Shown: positions 38,740 through 48,562, counted from the stretch's first letter. The stretch is DNA of 64,000 bases from Inquilinus limosus DSM 16000 (GCF_000423185.1 NZ_AUHM01000021.1:62001-126000); one strand, 5' to 3'. Made by a program: numbers and translations. The notes: generated by a model from the letters alone, not told the origin.

Positions 38740-40194
38740 TCAGCCGTTCAGCTTGGTCTTGAGGAGCTCGTTCAGCAGCGCGGGGTTGGCCTTGCCGCCC
38801 GTCGCCTTCATCACCTGGCCGACGAAGAAGCCGAACAGCTTGTCCTTGCCCGAGCGGTATTCGGCCACCTTGTCGGCCTGCGCCGCCAGCACCTGGTCGA
38901 TCACCGCCTCGATCGCGCCGGTGTCGGTGACCTGCTTCAGCCCCTTGGCCTCGACGATGGCGGCGGCGTCCTGGCCGGTCTCCATCATCTCGGCGAAGAC
39001 GTCCTTGGCGATGCGGCCGGAGATGGTGTTGTCGGCGATCAGGTCGATCAGCCCGCCGAGCTGCTCGGCCGAGACCGGGCTGTCCTCGATCTCCTTGCCG
39101 GCCTTGGCCAGGCCGCCGAACAGCTCGTTGATCACCCAGTTCGCCGCCAGCTTCGGGTCGCGGCCCTTGGCCGCGCGCTCGTAGAAGAAGGCCTTGGCCT
39201 GCTCCGCCACCAGCACGCCGGCATCATAGGCCGATAGGCCGTATTCGGCCATGAAGCGGGCCTTCTTCTCGTCCGGCAGCTCCGGCAGGGTCGTGGCGAT
39301 GCGCTCGACGAAGCCGTCCTCCAGCACCAGCGGCAGCAGGTCCGGGTCGGGGAAGTAGCGGTAATCGTGCGCCTCCTCCTTGCTGCGCAGCGACCGCGTC
39401 TCGCCCTTGTTCGGGTCCCACAGCCGGGTCTCCTGGTCGACCGTGCCGCCGCCCTCGATGATCTCGACCTGGCGCTTCGCCTCGTGCTCGATCGCGGCCA
39501 TGACGTGGCGGATCGAGTTCACGTTCTTGACCTCGCAGCGGGTGCCGTAGGAGGTGTCGCCGACCTTGCGCACCGACACGTTGACGTCGCAGCGCATGGA
39601 GCCTTCCTCCATGTTGCCGTCGCAGGTGCCGAGATAGCGCAGGATCGAGCGCAGCTTGCGCAAGTAAGCCGCGGCGTCATCCGGGCTGCGCAGGTCGGGC
39701 TCCGACACGATCTCCATCAGCGCCACGCCCGACCGGTTCAGGTCGACGAAGGTCTCGCGCGGCGACTGGTCGTGCAGGCTCTTGCCCGCGTCCTGCTCGA
39801 GATGCAGCCGGGTGATGCCGACCGTGCGCGTCGACCCGTCGGGCAGGTCGAGCACGATCTCGCCATGGCCGATGATCGGGTCCTTGTACTGGCTGATCTG
39901 ATAGCCCTGCGGCAGGTCGGCGTAGAAGTAGTTCTTCCGGTCGAACACCGAGCGGCGGTTGATCTGCGCCTTGAGGCCGAGCCCGGTCTTGACCGCCTGC
40001 TCGACGCAATAGTCGTTGATCACCGGCAGCATGCCGGGCATGGCGGCGTCGACCAGGCTGACCTGGCTGTTCGGGGCCGCGCCGAAATCGGTCGCCGCGC
40101 CGGAGAACAGCTTGGCCTTGGAGATGACCTGGGCATGGACCTCGAGCCCGATCACCGTCTCCCAGGCGCCCGTCTCACCCTCGATCGTGTACAT
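38740..40194 (-). CDS. gatB: Asp-tRNA(Asn)/Glu-tRNA(Gln) amidotransferase subunit B
   Basis: A 484-residue tRNA-binding and kinase subunit of GatCAB, which amidates mischarged Glu-tRNA(Gln) or Asp-tRNA(Asn). Signatures include [23 protein letters not shown], the GatB motif [32 protein letters not shown] and the C-terminal YqeY-like domain ([23 protein letters not shown]). GatC and GatA are encoded about 4 kb upstream on the same strand, separated by five unrelated genes, so the operon is split. Confidence 0.97.
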   Translation of the reverse strand: MYTIEGETGAWETVIGLEVHAQVISKAKLFSGAATDFGAAPNSQVSLVDAAMPGMLPVINDYCVEQAVKTGLGLKAQINRRSVFDRKNYFYADLPQGYQISQYKDPIIGHGEIVLDLPDGSTRTVGITRLHLEQDAGKSLHDQSPRETFVDLNRSGVALMEIVSEPDLRSPDDAAAYLRKLRSILRYLGTCDGNMEEGSMRCDVNVSVRKVGDTSYGTRCEVKNVNSIRHVMAAIEHEAKRQVEIIEGGGTVDQETRLWDPNKGETRSLRSKEEAHDYRYFPDPDLLPLVLEDGFVERIATTLPELPDEKKARFMAEYGLSAYDAGVLVAEQAKAFFYERAAKGRDPKLAANWVINELFGGLAKAGKEIEDSPVSAEQLGGLIDLIADNTISGRIAKDVFAEMMETGQDAAAIVEAKGLKQVTDTGAIEAVIDQVLAAQADKVAEYRSGKDKLFGFFVGQVMKATGGKANPALLNELLKTKLNG

Positions 40195-40277
40195 GGAACC
40201 GCTCGCTCAACCTTCCGAAAGCGACGACAGGGAGCGCGGAAGGGGCATCGGTGTCAAGGATTTCGGCGGCGCCGCCG

Positions 40278-41453
40278 TCACACCACGTTCAGCTCGACGA
40301 TCGGCCGGTTCTCCAGGATGCGGGTGAAGGCGAAGGGCGACAGGTCGAGGCTGCGGAAGCCGCCATAAGCGATCAGCTCGGCCACGCCGCGGCCGGCGGC
40401 GGGCGACTGCTGCAGCCCGTGGCCGGAGAAGCCGTTGGCGAAGATCAGGTTCGGCAGGTCGGGATGCGGCCCGATCACGGCGTTGTGGTCGACCGTGTTC
40501 ATCTCGTAATGGCCGGCCCAGGCATTCACCACCTTCAGGCTCTCGAAGGCCGGCACCCGCTCCGCCAGCGCCGGCCACATCATCTCGTCGAACAGGCCGT
40601 GGTCGACCGTCAGGTCCTCGGTGTCCGGGTCCTCGCCCTGGGGCGGGGCGCCGCAGATGAACAGGTTGCCCTCGGGCCGGAACCAGACGCCGCTGGGGTC
40701 GATCACCAGCGGACAGTCCGGCAGGGTCTGCCGGCAGTCGAAGACGAAGACGCAGCGCTTGCGGCCCTCGACCGGCAGATCGATTCCGGCCAGCGCCGCG
40801 ACCTTGCCGGCCTGCGGTCCGGCAGCGTTGACCAGCGTGCCGCAGGCGATGCGGCCGCCGCCCGCCAGGGTGACGCCGGCGACCCGGCCGCCGGCGCGGT
40901 CGATGCCGGTCACCGTGTCGGTGATGTAGGTGGCGCCGAGCGACCGGGCCTTGCGCTTGAAAGCCTGCAGCAGGCTGTAGCCGTCGAACCAGCCCTCGCC
41001 GGCGAGGCCGAGGGAGCCGGCGGCGAGCCCATCGACGTTCAGCCAGGGAAAGCGCTCGGCCAGCCGGCCCGGCGCCATCAGGTCGACGGCGACGCCCTCC
41101 CCCACCTGCATCTCGTGGTTCTGCCGCAGCACCGGCAGCCCGGCCGGGGTGGCGAGGAACAGATAGCCCTTCTCGTGGAAGCCGAAATCCGGCACCTCGC
41201 CCTCGACCTCGAGCCAGCGCTCCGGGTGCTTCAGCACCTCCAGCCCGAAGCGCGACACCGCGACGTTGAACGGGGTCGAGAACTGCTGCCGGATCGAGGA
41301 GGCGGAGAGCGCCGAGGAGGCGGTGCGGTAGGTCGGGTCGCGCTCGACCACCGCGACCGTGCCGTCGAAGCCCGGCTCCAGCATCAGGAAACAGGCGATG
41401 GCGCTGCCGATCGCGCCCCCGCCGATGATGACCACGTCGAAGCTGTCCGCCAT
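40278..41453 (-). CDS. FAD-dependent oxidoreductase (DAO family)
   Basis: A 391-residue flavoenzyme of the D-amino-acid oxidase/glycine oxidase/sarcosine oxidase fold. The N-terminal FAD-binding motif is VVIIGGGAIGSAIACF; a second GG-doublet region and the C-terminal FANGFSGHGLQQSPAAGRGVAELI close the cofactor site. The substrate is likely an amino or N-methyl acid. It is divergent from an XRE-cupin regulator, the standard layout when the regulator senses the substrate. Confidence 0.9.
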   Translation of the reverse strand: MADSFDVVIIGGGAIGSAIACFLMLEPGFDGTVAVVERDPTYRTASSALSASSIRQQFSTPFNVAVSRFGLEVLKHPERWLEVEGEVPDFGFHEKGYLFLATPAGLPVLRQNHEMQVGEGVAVDLMAPGRLAERFPWLNVDGLAAGSLGLAGEGWFDGYSLLQAFKRKARSLGATYITDTVTGIDRAGGRVAGVTLAGGGRIACGTLVNAAGPQAGKVAALAGIDLPVEGRKRCVFVFDCRQTLPDCPLVIDPSGVWFRPEGNLFICGAPPQGEDPDTEDLTVDHGLFDEMMWPALAERVPAFESLKVVNAWAGHYEMNTVDHNAVIGPHPDLPNLIFANGFSGHGLQQSPAAGRGVAELIAYGGFRSLDLSPFAFTRILENRPIVELNVV

Positions 41454-41570
41454 GCCCGCACCCTGTCCGGAGTTTCCCGACTCCTACGCCGCCGTCCGCG
41501 GCTCCGCAATCTGGATTTTTCCGATCGGAAACAGATGCGGAGCGCGGCGGCGCATGCTTAGCTGCGGCGC

Positions 41571-42131
41571 ATGGACAGCGATGCCCCCCAGAGCCTCGGC
41601 CCGCGGCTGAAGGCGCTGCGCCGGACCCGCGGCTGGACGCTGGAGGCCGCGTCCGAGCGCACCGGCCTGGCCAAGTCGACCCTGTCGAAGATCGAGAACG
41701 GCCGGATGTCGCCGACCGTCGAGGTGCTGCTGAAGCTGTCGCAGGGCTTCGGCGTCGACCTGGCCGGGCTGTTCGGAGAGGCCCGGCCGGACCCGGCCGC
41801 GCGCAGCCTGACCCGGGCCGGCGCCGGGCCGCGGCACGAGACCCGCAGCTACAGCCACGAGCTGCTGGCGGCCGATCTGGCGGGCAAGCGCATCACCCCG
41901 GTGCGGGCGCGGGTCAAGGCCCGCACCCTGCTGGATTACGGGCCGCTCGACCGGCACGAAGGCCAGCAGTTCCTGCTGGTGCTGTCCGGCGCGGTGACGA
42001 TGCATTTCGCCGGCGAGGCGCCGTGCCGCCTGGCCGCCGGCGACAGCCTCTATTTCGACGCCCGCACCCCGCATGCCTGCCTCGCGGACGGGCCGGAGGA
42101 GGCGGAGATCCTGTGGATCCATGCGGGGTGA
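41571..42131 (+). CDS. XRE-family regulator with C-terminal cupin domain
   Basis: A 186-residue regulator. The helix-turn-helix occupies residues 10-65 (LGPRLKALRRTRGWTLEAASERTGLAKSTLSKIENGRMSPTVEVLLKLSQGFGV). The C-terminal cupin barrel has DRHEGQQFLLVLSGAVTMHF and GDSLYFDARTPHAC, the ligand-sensing part. Such proteins usually control adjacent catabolic or amine-oxidation genes; the divergent FAD oxidoreductase is the likely target. Confidence 0.92.
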   Translation: MDSDAPQSLGPRLKALRRTRGWTLEAASERTGLAKSTLSKIENGRMSPTVEVLLKLSQGFGVDLAGLFGEARPDPAARSLTRAGAGPRHETRSYSHELLAADLAGKRITPVRARVKARTLLDYGPLDRHEGQQFLLVLSGAVTMHFAGEAPCRLAAGDSLYFDARTPHACLADGPEEAEILWIHAG

Positions 42132-42146
42132 GGCGCGGCGCGCCTC

Positions 42147-42713
42147 CTACTTCGCCCGCAGCGGCTTCAGCGCCTCGGCCCAGCGGGCCAGCTCGTCCAG
42201 CATCCCGGTCGCGGCCTTGACCTGGCCCTCGGGGACGTTGAGCCTGCCGTCGGCCACCGCGTTCCAGGCCATCGGGATCGCCACCGCCTCGGTCAGCGGC
42301 ACCACCTTCAGCGTGGTCAGGGTCAGCTTCTCGACCTGGACCGAGCGCATGCCGCCCGACGCGCCGCCATAGCTGACGAAGCCGGCCGGCTTGTAGTTCC
42401 ACTCCAGGTACAGGTAGTTCAGCGCGTTCAGCAGCGACGGCGGCGGGCCGAAATTGTATTCCGGCGTGACGAAGACGAAGGCGTCGGCGGCATCGACGCT
42501 GGCGGCCCACCGCTTGGTGTGCTCGTGCACATAGCGCTGCATCCGCGGATGCTCGGGCTCGTCGAACACCGGCAGCTCGAAATCCTTGAGGTCGACCAGA
42601 ACGGCGTCGAACTTGCCGTGCGCGGCGGCGATGTCGTGGAACCAGGACGCGACCACGGGGCCGATCCGGGTCGGCCGGGTGCTGCAGATCACGGTGTGGA
42701 GCTTGAGCGGCAC
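42147..42713 (-). CDS. NADPH-dependent FMN reductase family protein
   Basis: A 188-residue flavodoxin-fold oxidoreductase. It shows the FMN phosphate-binding start (TVICSTRPTRIGPVVASWFHD), the family motif FVTPEYNFGPPPSLLNALNYLYLEWNYKPAGFVSYGGASGGMRSV, and a Trp-rich C-terminal helix. Members reduce quinones, azo compounds or chromate with NAD(P)H; the specific substrate is unknown. It is convergent with the XRE-cupin regulator. Confidence 0.92.
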   Translation of the reverse strand: MPLKLHTVICSTRPTRIGPVVASWFHDIAAAHGKFDAVLVDLKDFELPVFDEPEHPRMQRYVHEHTKRWAASVDAADAFVFVTPEYNFGPPPSLLNALNYLYLEWNYKPAGFVSYGGASGGMRSVQVEKLTLTTLKVVPLTEAVAIPMAWNAVADGRLNVPEGQVKAATGMLDELARWAEALKPLRAK

Positions 42714-42789
42714 GGTAGTCTCCCGTTGCGGGTGCGAGTTGAGCTGAAGCCGCGATCTTTGCGGCCGCCGGCCGCCGGCGCAAGCGCGC

Positions 42790-43599
42790 CTATTCGGCCT
42801 CGTCCGGCCGGCGGGCGATCAGGGCCGTGGAGGTGACGACCTCGGTCAGCATGCCGTCGGCCGCATATTCCGCCGACAACGCCTCGATCTCGGCGAGCAG
42901 TTCCGCGGCGCGCGCGCCGATCCGCTCCGGCGCGGTGCTCGACATCGACAGGGTTCGGGCGGCCAGGGTGTCGGCCGGGATGCGCCGCCGCTCGATCACC
43001 GCCACCTCCTCCAGCCGGCCGAAGGGCGAGTCGAGCAGCACCGCGGTGTGGTTCGGCCAGTCCGGCGACTTGCGGAGCTGCCGGTCGGGGTCGTCTTCGG
43101 AATAGCGGTCGAGCAGCTCGCGATAGGTCTGGACCCAGCGGTTGTCCGGCACCTTCGGGTGGTCGTCATGAATCAGCACCACGGCGCCGCCGGGATCGAT
43201 CATCGCGTCGAGCCGGCGCAGCGTCTCGGCCCGGTCCATCCAGTGGAAGGACCGGCCCATCGTCACCAGCCGGAAGCGGCCGAATTGCGGCCCCAGATCG
43301 TAGGAGCTGCCCTGATGCCAGGTGACCCGGACGCCGGCCCGTTCGGCCGCCTCCGCCGCCACCGCGAGCATCTCCGGCTCCGGATCGATGCCGACCACCT
43401 CGCCGGCCAGGGGCGCCAGGGCGACGGCGATCTGCCCCGGCCCGCAGCCGAGATCCATCACCCGGTGGTCGGGGCCGAGGCCGAGGCCGCAGGTCCGGGC
43501 GATGCGCGGGAACAGGCCGGCGGCATAGGGCGGCCGGCCCTGCAGGTAGTGGGCGGCCGCGGTACGGAACCGCCGCGGCATGAAGGGAATCGTGGTCAT
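42790..43599 (-). CDS. Class I SAM-dependent methyltransferase
   Basis: A 269-residue methyltransferase. The AdoMet site is clear: MDLGCGPGQIAVALAPLAGEVVGIDPEPEMLAVAAEAA, followed by FRLVTMGRSFHWMDRAETLRRLDAMIDPGGAVVLI. The FRTAAAHYLQGRPPYAAGLFPRI start is common in a group acting on unidentified small molecules. ATG 43599 is chosen; the frame extends to 43647 without conservation cues. It lies 99 nt downstream of a GNAT gene in the same direction. Confidence 0.9.
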   Translation of the reverse strand: MTTIPFMPRRFRTAAAHYLQGRPPYAAGLFPRIARTCGLGLGPDHRVMDLGCGPGQIAVALAPLAGEVVGIDPEPEMLAVAAEAAERAGVRVTWHQGSSYDLGPQFGRFRLVTMGRSFHWMDRAETLRRLDAMIDPGGAVVLIHDDHPKVPDNRWVQTYRELLDRYSEDDPDRQLRKSPDWPNHTAVLLDSPFGRLEEVAVIERRRIPADTLAARTLSMSSTAPERIGARAAELLAEIEALSAEYAADGMLTEVVTSTALIARRPDEAE

Positions 43600-43698
43600 G
43601 GACCGGCCTCCTGCGTCTGTGCCGGCGCCCCTTCCCTGCGCCTTCACCCTCGGATAGCAGGATTCGATGACCGGCCGAAGACGGCGGAGCGACGCGGC

Positions 43699-44196
43699 TC
43701 AGAGGAACCGGATGCGCAGCTCGTCGTCGTAGGCCCGGTCGCCGATCCGCAGCGCCCCGGGCTCGACGCCATAGACGGTGAAGCCGTGCCGGTCGTAGAG
43801 GCGGCGGGCCGGCTCGGCCTCGGTGATCACGGCCAGCAGCACCGCGTCGAGGCCTTCCGCCCGGGCGTGGTCCAGCACCGCCTCGACCAGCGCGTCGGCG
43901 GCGCCGGTGCCGCGCGCCTCGGGGCGCACATACATCCGCACCAGCGTGCCCCGGTGGCGGCGCTTGGTCGAGGTCTCGCGGGCCAGCCCGGCGAGGCCGA
44001 GCAGTCGGCCGTCGCGCTCGGCCGCGAAGGTCGGCACCTCGACCACGCGCCGGACGAAATCGTCCAGCGACAGCTTCGCCTCGTCCGCATAGGTGGAGCC
44101 GAACGCCTCCGGATGACGCTCCAGCCCCTCCAGCCGGATCTCGCGATAGGCCGCGGCATCCGCGGGGCCGAGCCGGCGGATGACGAAGCCCGTCAC
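43699..44196 (-). CDS. GNAT family N-acetyltransferase
   Basis: A 165-residue acetyl-CoA-dependent acyltransferase. The fold is visible from FVIRRLGPADAAAYREIRLEGLE through the acetyl-CoA motif VRMYVRPEARGTGAADALVEAVLDHAR to the C-terminal ARRLYDRHGFTVYGVEP. The Q/RxxGxG/A loop here is RGTGAA. The acceptor is unknown. The start is a GTG at 44196, two bases after the gatA stop, without its own ribosome-binding site, so it is translated by coupling to gatA. Confidence 0.9.
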   Translation of the reverse strand: MTGFVIRRLGPADAAAYREIRLEGLERHPEAFGSTYADEAKLSLDDFVRRVVEVPTFAAERDGRLLGLAGLARETSTKRRHRGTLVRMYVRPEARGTGAADALVEAVLDHARAEGLDAVLLAVITEAEPARRLYDRHGFTVYGVEPGALRIGDRAYDDELRIRFL

Positions 44197-44198
44197 GA

Positions 44199-45674
44199 TC
44201 AGGAGATGGTCTGCGGCAGGGCGGTGAAGCCGGCCGCCTGCTCCATCACCCCGGCGACGCGCAGCACCGTCTCCTCGTCGAAGGGCCTGCCGAGCAGCTG
44301 CAGGCCCAGCGGCAGCCCGTCGTCGCCGAGGCCGGCCGGCACCGAGATGCCGGGCAGCCCGGCCAGCGAGGCCGGCACGGTGAACACGTCGTTGAGATAC
44401 ATCGCGATCGGGTCGTCCTGCTTCTCGCCGATGGCGAAGGCGGTGGACGGCGCGGTCGGCGTCAGGATCACGTCGCAGCGCTTGTACGCCTCGGTGAAGT
44501 CGCGGGCGATCAGCGTCCGCAGCTTCTGCGCCTTGGTGTAGTAGGCGTCGTAATAGCCGGCCGACAGCACATAGGTGCCGATCATGATGCGGCGCTTCAC
44601 CTCGCGGCCAAAGCCGGCGGCGCGGGTGTTCTCGTACAGCTCGTTCAAGGACCCGCCGGTCTCGCGCAGGCCGTAGCGCACGCCGTCGTAGCGCGCCAGG
44701 TTCGACGACGCCTCCGCCGGGGCGACGATGTAGTAGGTCGGCAGCGCGTATTTCGTGTGCGGCAGCGAGACCTCGACGATCTCCGCCCCCGCCGTGCGCA
44801 GCCACTCGGCGCCCTGCTGCCAGACGCGCTCGATCTCCGCCGGCATGCCGTCGACGCGGTATTCCTTCGGGATGCCGACCTTGAGGCCGCGGACGTCGCC
44901 GGTCAGCGCCGCCTCGAAATCCGGCACGGCCATGTCGACGCTGGTCGAATCCTTCGGGTCGAAGCCGGCCATCGAGCGCAGCATGATCGCGGCGTCCCGC
45001 ACCGTGCGGGTCATCGGCCCGGCCTGGTCGAGCGAGGAGGCGAAGGCGACCACGCCCCAGCGCGAGCAGCGGCCATAGGTCGGCTTGATGCCGACGATGC
45101 CGGTGAAGGCGGCGGGCTGGCGGATCGACCCGCCGGTGTCGGTGCCGGTCGCCGCGAGCGCGACGCGGGCCGCGACCGAGGCGGCGGAGCCGCCGGAGGA
45201 GCCGCCCGGCACCAGCTTGGCGTTGCCGCCGTCCTGCCGCCGCCACGGGTTCTCGACATTGCCGAAGGCCGAGGTGATGTTGGCCGAGCCCATGGCGAAC
45301 TCGTCCATGTTCAGCTTGCCCAGCATCACCGCGCCGTCGCGCCACAGATGGCTGGTGACGGTCGATTCATAGGGCGGCACGAAGTTGCCGAGGATCCGGC
45401 TGGCCGCCGTGGTCCGCACGCCTTCGGTGCAGAACAGGTCCTTGATGGCGATCGGCAGGCCTTCCAGCGGGCCGCCCTCGCCCCGCGCCAGGCGGGCGTC
45501 GGAGGCCTTGGCCATCTCCAGCGCCTTGTCCGGCGTCTCGGTGATGAAGGCGTTGAGCTCGCGCAGGCTCTCCATGGCCTGGATATGCGCCGTGGTCAGC
45601 TCGACCGAGGAGATCTCGCGCTTCTGCAGCGCGTCGCGCGCGCCGGCGAGGGTCAGATGGGTCGGTTTCGACAT
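44199..45674 (-). CDS. gatA: Asp-tRNA(Asn)/Glu-tRNA(Gln) amidotransferase subunit A
   Basis: A 491-residue amidase subunit that releases ammonia from glutamine for GatB. The Ser-cisSer-Lys triad is visible: Lys in [14 protein letters not shown], and the Ser pair in [34 protein letters not shown]. The ATG at 45674 overlaps the gatC stop (ATGA). A GTG one codon upstream is less likely. The GNAT gene follows after two bases. Confidence 0.97.
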   Translation of the reverse strand: MSKPTHLTLAGARDALQKREISSVELTTAHIQAMESLRELNAFITETPDKALEMAKASDARLARGEGGPLEGLPIAIKDLFCTEGVRTTAASRILGNFVPPYESTVTSHLWRDGAVMLGKLNMDEFAMGSANITSAFGNVENPWRRQDGGNAKLVPGGSSGGSAASVAARVALAATGTDTGGSIRQPAAFTGIVGIKPTYGRCSRWGVVAFASSLDQAGPMTRTVRDAAIMLRSMAGFDPKDSTSVDMAVPDFEAALTGDVRGLKVGIPKEYRVDGMPAEIERVWQQGAEWLRTAGAEIVEVSLPHTKYALPTYYIVAPAEASSNLARYDGVRYGLRETGGSLNELYENTRAAGFGREVKRRIMIGTYVLSAGYYDAYYTKAQKLRTLIARDFTEAYKRCDVILTPTAPSTAFAIGEKQDDPIAMYLNDVFTVPASLAGLPGISVPAGLGDDGLPLGLQLLGRPFDEETVLRVAGVMEQAAGFTALPQTIS

Positions 45675-45961
45675 CACTCGACCACCTTCGGCACGGTGAA
45701 GAACCCGGCCTTGGCCGAGGGCGCGTTGGCCAGAATCTTCTCGGGATAGCCGCCGTCGGTCACCTCGTCCGGCCGGCGCCGCAGCCCCTGCTGCGCCACG
45801 CTGGTCATCGGCTCGACCCCGTCGGTGTTCACCTCGGCCAGTTGCTCGACGAAGTCCAGGATCTTGGACAATTCGCCGGTCATGGAATCGAGGTCCGCCT
45901 CGTCCAGGCGGATGCGGGCCAAATGCGCAATCTTCGCGACGGTGGCTCTGTCGAGCGACAT
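45674..45961 (-). CDS. gatC: Asp-tRNA(Asn)/Glu-tRNA(Gln) amidotransferase subunit C
   Basis: A 95-residue linker subunit that wraps around GatA and GatB. The start [51 protein letters not shown] and the end FFTVPKVVE are diagnostic. The ATG at 45961 gives the standard length; it is divergent from ruvX with about 100 bp between them. Confidence 0.97.
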   Translation of the reverse strand: MSLDRATVAKIAHLARIRLDEADLDSMTGELSKILDFVEQLAEVNTDGVEPMTSVAQQGLRRRPDEVTDGGYPEKILANAPSAKAGFFTVPKVVE

Positions 45962-46062
45962 GTCGTAGTCATCTCCGGGGATCGGAGGCCGCCCCGGGCC
46001 GGCATGGGGCCGGAACCGCGGGGGACGGCCGACGGCAAGCGGCGCGGAAGGTATCACCCGAT

Positions 46063-46530
46063 ATGGCGGTCTGCAATCTTCGCGACCTGAAGGCCCTGCT
46101 GCCCCCTGGCGGGCGGCTGATCGGCCTCGACCTAGGCGAGAAGACGATCGGCATGGCGGTGTCCGACCCCGGTCTGTCGCTGGCCTCCCCGATCGGCACC
46201 ATCCGCCGCACCAAGTTCACGCCGGATGCGAAGGAGCTGCTGCGCATCGTCGACGACCGCGGCGTCGCCGGCCTCGTCATCGGCCTGCCGGTCAACATGG
46301 ACGGCAGCGAGGGGCCGCGCTGCCAGTCGGTGCGCGCCTTCGCCCGCGACCTGCTGAAGCTGCGGGACCTGCCGATCGCCTTCTGGGACGAGCGGCTGTC
46401 GACCATGGCGGTGCAGCGCCAGATGATCGATTTCGACGTCACCCGGAAGAAGCGGGCCAAGGCCGTGGACACCGCCGCCGCCGCCTGGATCCTGCAGGGC
46501 GCTCTGGACGCGCTGCGGTTCGGGGGGTGA
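46063..46530 (+). CDS. ruvX: RuvX/YqgF family pre-16S rRNA nuclease / Holliday junction resolvase-like
   Basis: A 155-residue RNase H-fold nuclease. Motifs are GLDLGEKTIGMAVSDPG with the first catalytic Asp, VIGLPVNMDGSEGPRCQSVRAFARDL, FWDERLSTMAVQRQMI with the Glu, and a last acidic helix DTAAAAWILQGALD. Its best-supported role is trimming of the 16S rRNA 5' end. Divergent gatCA is the common alphaproteobacterial neighbour. Confidence 0.95.
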   Translation: MAVCNLRDLKALLPPGGRLIGLDLGEKTIGMAVSDPGLSLASPIGTIRRTKFTPDAKELLRIVDDRGVAGLVIGLPVNMDGSEGPRCQSVRAFARDLLKLRDLPIAFWDERLSTMAVQRQMIDFDVTRKKRAKAVDTAAAAWILQGALDALRFGG

Positions 46531-46642
46531 GAGCGTATTGAGCCGACCCGTTTTGACAGGTCCAAGACCGAAACTCGACGCCGACAAGGCCCGATGCGTA
46601 AGATCATCCTGCTAGAGGTCGTTTCAATTTTACAGGCAAAAT

Positions 46643-48049
46643 ATGAAGGATCAGCGCATTCGAGATCCGCTGCATGATCTCATCGAGTTTTCCAAGCACT
46701 CGGAGCTTGAGCGCGCCCTTTGGAAAGTTATACAGACGCGCCCGTTCCAGCGCCTGCGACGGATAAAGCAGCTTGGCTTTTCCGACATGATTTATCCAGG
46801 CGCGAGCCACTCCCGGTTCGCTCATAGCATTGGAGTCTTCCACACGGCTCGGCAACTGATGGAAATCGTTGCACGACACAAAGAGGCGCGGAGTCAGACA
46901 AGAGAGAATCATGCATTAGCGGCAGCGCTCGTCCACGATCTCGGACATGGTCCTTTCAGCCATGCCTTCGAAACCGTCGGAAAGAAACTCGGATTGGCGC
47001 TGGCGGAACATGAAGAGATGAGCGAACGGGTAATTCGAGATAGCGAGGTCACGAAGATTTTTGACGAGGAAATGGGGAAGGGCTTTGCGGGCGAGGTAGC
47101 CGACCTGATCCGAAAACGCGGCAAGCAGACTGTTTACACGGCGGTCGTGTCAAGCCAGTTCGATGCCGACCGGCTCGATTACATGCAGCGCGATCGATTG
47201 ATGACCGGTACTCGACACGCGGGAATCGATTTTAACTGGCTGATCGCAAATCTTGAGATCGCATCGGTCCGGACCGGGGTCGACCGGACAAGCGTTGGTG
47301 AGGTGGAGACCTTCGTTCTGGGGCCGAAGGCGATTCACGCGGCCGAAGCATTTGTCCTCGGACTTTTCCAACTCTACCCCACAGTCTATCTGCACAAGAC
47401 GACCCGAGGCGCGGAAAGGCTGTTCACAGAACTTCTGGTACAAGTCGTCCATCTGGTCAGAGATGATGCAGTCGATGCCGTGGGGTTGCCGACCAACCAC
47501 CCGCTGATCCGCTTCGCCCGTCAGCCGAATGATCTCGAGACAGCGTTGAAGCTGGACGATACGGCCGTCTGGGGAGCCTTGTCCCAGATGACCGATGCAA
47601 GCGATCCTCTCATTTCCGACTTCTCAAGACGATTGAGGGACCGAGATCTTTATCGCTGCATCGATATCAGAGTCATAGTCACGCACAAACTCAACCCTAG
47701 AGGGAAAGACGACGATCTTCTCCGCCAACAAGTCGAACGATGCTGCACCAATATAAGGAATAGAATAGAGGAAAGCATTCTCAACAAGATCTCCGCGCCG
47801 CCGACGATTCTTCTTGACGAGACCAAAAGATCTCCATATAAGTCCAGCGAGGAAGTCGAAGGGCCGCTCGATCGCATCAACATTCGGACGGATGGCGGCA
47901 ACCTAGTCGATCTTAGAGAGCGATCAAGTGTTGTTCGCTCCCTCGAGACATATAAATTGTTTCGTGCCTATATAGGGCGTGATGATACGGAAACATCGGA
48001 CACGGTCATGAAGATCATCGGCGAGGAGGTCAGCGCATGTCGAAGCTGA
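46643..48049 (+). CDS. HD-domain phosphohydrolase (SAMHD1/YwfO-like predicted dNTPase)
   Basis: A 468-residue predicted metal-dependent nucleotide hydrolase. The start IRDPLHDLIEF leads to FQRLRRIKQLGFSDMIYPGASHSRFAHSIGVFHTA (first His), then AALVHDLGHGPFSHAFE (the HD pair) and SSQFDADRLDYMQRD (last Asp), the order seen in dGTP triphosphohydrolases, SAMHD1 and Bacillus YwfO. The C-terminal 200 residues are not recognised. GC is visibly lower than the flanks. It overlaps the next gene by 13 bases, so both are expressed together. Cleavage of dNTPs to nucleoside and triphosphate is inferred from the family. Confidence 0.85.
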   Translation: MKDQRIRDPLHDLIEFSKHSELERALWKVIQTRPFQRLRRIKQLGFSDMIYPGASHSRFAHSIGVFHTARQLMEIVARHKEARSQTRENHALAAALVHDLGHGPFSHAFETVGKKLGLALAEHEEMSERVIRDSEVTKIFDEEMGKGFAGEVADLIRKRGKQTVYTAVVSSQFDADRLDYMQRDRLMTGTRHAGIDFNWLIANLEIASVRTGVDRTSVGEVETFVLGPKAIHAAEAFVLGLFQLYPTVYLHKTTRGAERLFTELLVQVVHLVRDDAVDAVGLPTNHPLIRFARQPNDLETALKLDDTAVWGALSQMTDASDPLISDFSRRLRDRDLYRCIDIRVIVTHKLNPRGKDDDLLRQQVERCCTNIRNRIEESILNKISAPPTILLDETKRSPYKSSEEVEGPLDRINIRTDGGNLVDLRERSSVVRSLETYKLFRAYIGRDDTETSDTVMKIIGEEVSACRS

Positions 48050-48555
48050 GCGCCTTGAGAGCCACAAGAATCGTGCGTGACGCCGGCGGCAAGATCGTCG
48101 GACGCACACGGCTTCAGAAAATCGCCTATCTTTTGACCGTGACCGGCCTCGAAGAGGGGTTCCGTTTTGCTTATAAGCATTACGGCCCTTATAGTGAGGA
48201 ACTTGCTCAGGCTGCCGAGGATGCAAGCCTACTCGGCCACCTTCGCGAGGAGCAGCATCAGGCCGACTGGGGCGGCATCTATTCCATTTATTCGGCCGGA
48301 ACGGATTCGTCGGACGAGCCGCCGCTTCCCGCGCGACGTCGGATCTTGGATGCGACGGTCAAAGCGGATGCGGTTGTGCTGGAATTGGCCGCAACCGCTA
48401 TTTTACTAGCCAAGGAAGGTCATTCCTCGCCTTGGGATGAAACCGAACGCCGCAAACCCGAAAAGGCGGAGGGTGGACGGATCGGGAAGGCGAAGGAACT
48501 CTATCTCCAGCTCAAGAAGATCGAGACACCGATCGCGTTGCCCGAGATAGCCTGA
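48037..48555 (+). CDS. YwgA-like protein, resembling Panacea/SocA antitoxin domains
   Basis: A 172-residue protein with the motif GRTRLQKIAYLLTVTGLEEGF, then FAYKHYGPYSEELAQAAEDASLLGHLREE. The LQKIAYLL and YGPYSEEL elements, with the spacing between them, recall Bacillus YwgA and the DUF4065 (Panacea/SocA) antitoxin fold (LQKLLY... YGPV). YwgA is remembered as encoded near the HD protein YwfO in Bacillus. The C-terminal third is helical and charged. It overlaps the HD gene by 13 bases and ends 8 bases before the convergent MocR gene. A partner or regulator of the HD enzyme is the likely role (inference). Confidence 0.75.
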   Translation: MSKLSALRATRIVRDAGGKIVGRTRLQKIAYLLTVTGLEEGFRFAYKHYGPYSEELAQAAEDASLLGHLREEQHQADWGGIYSIYSAGTDSSDEPPLPARRRILDATVKADAVVLELAATAILLAKEGHSSPWDETERRKPEKAEGGRIGKAKELYLQLKKIETPIALPEIA

Positions 48556-48562
48556 CCCTCCT

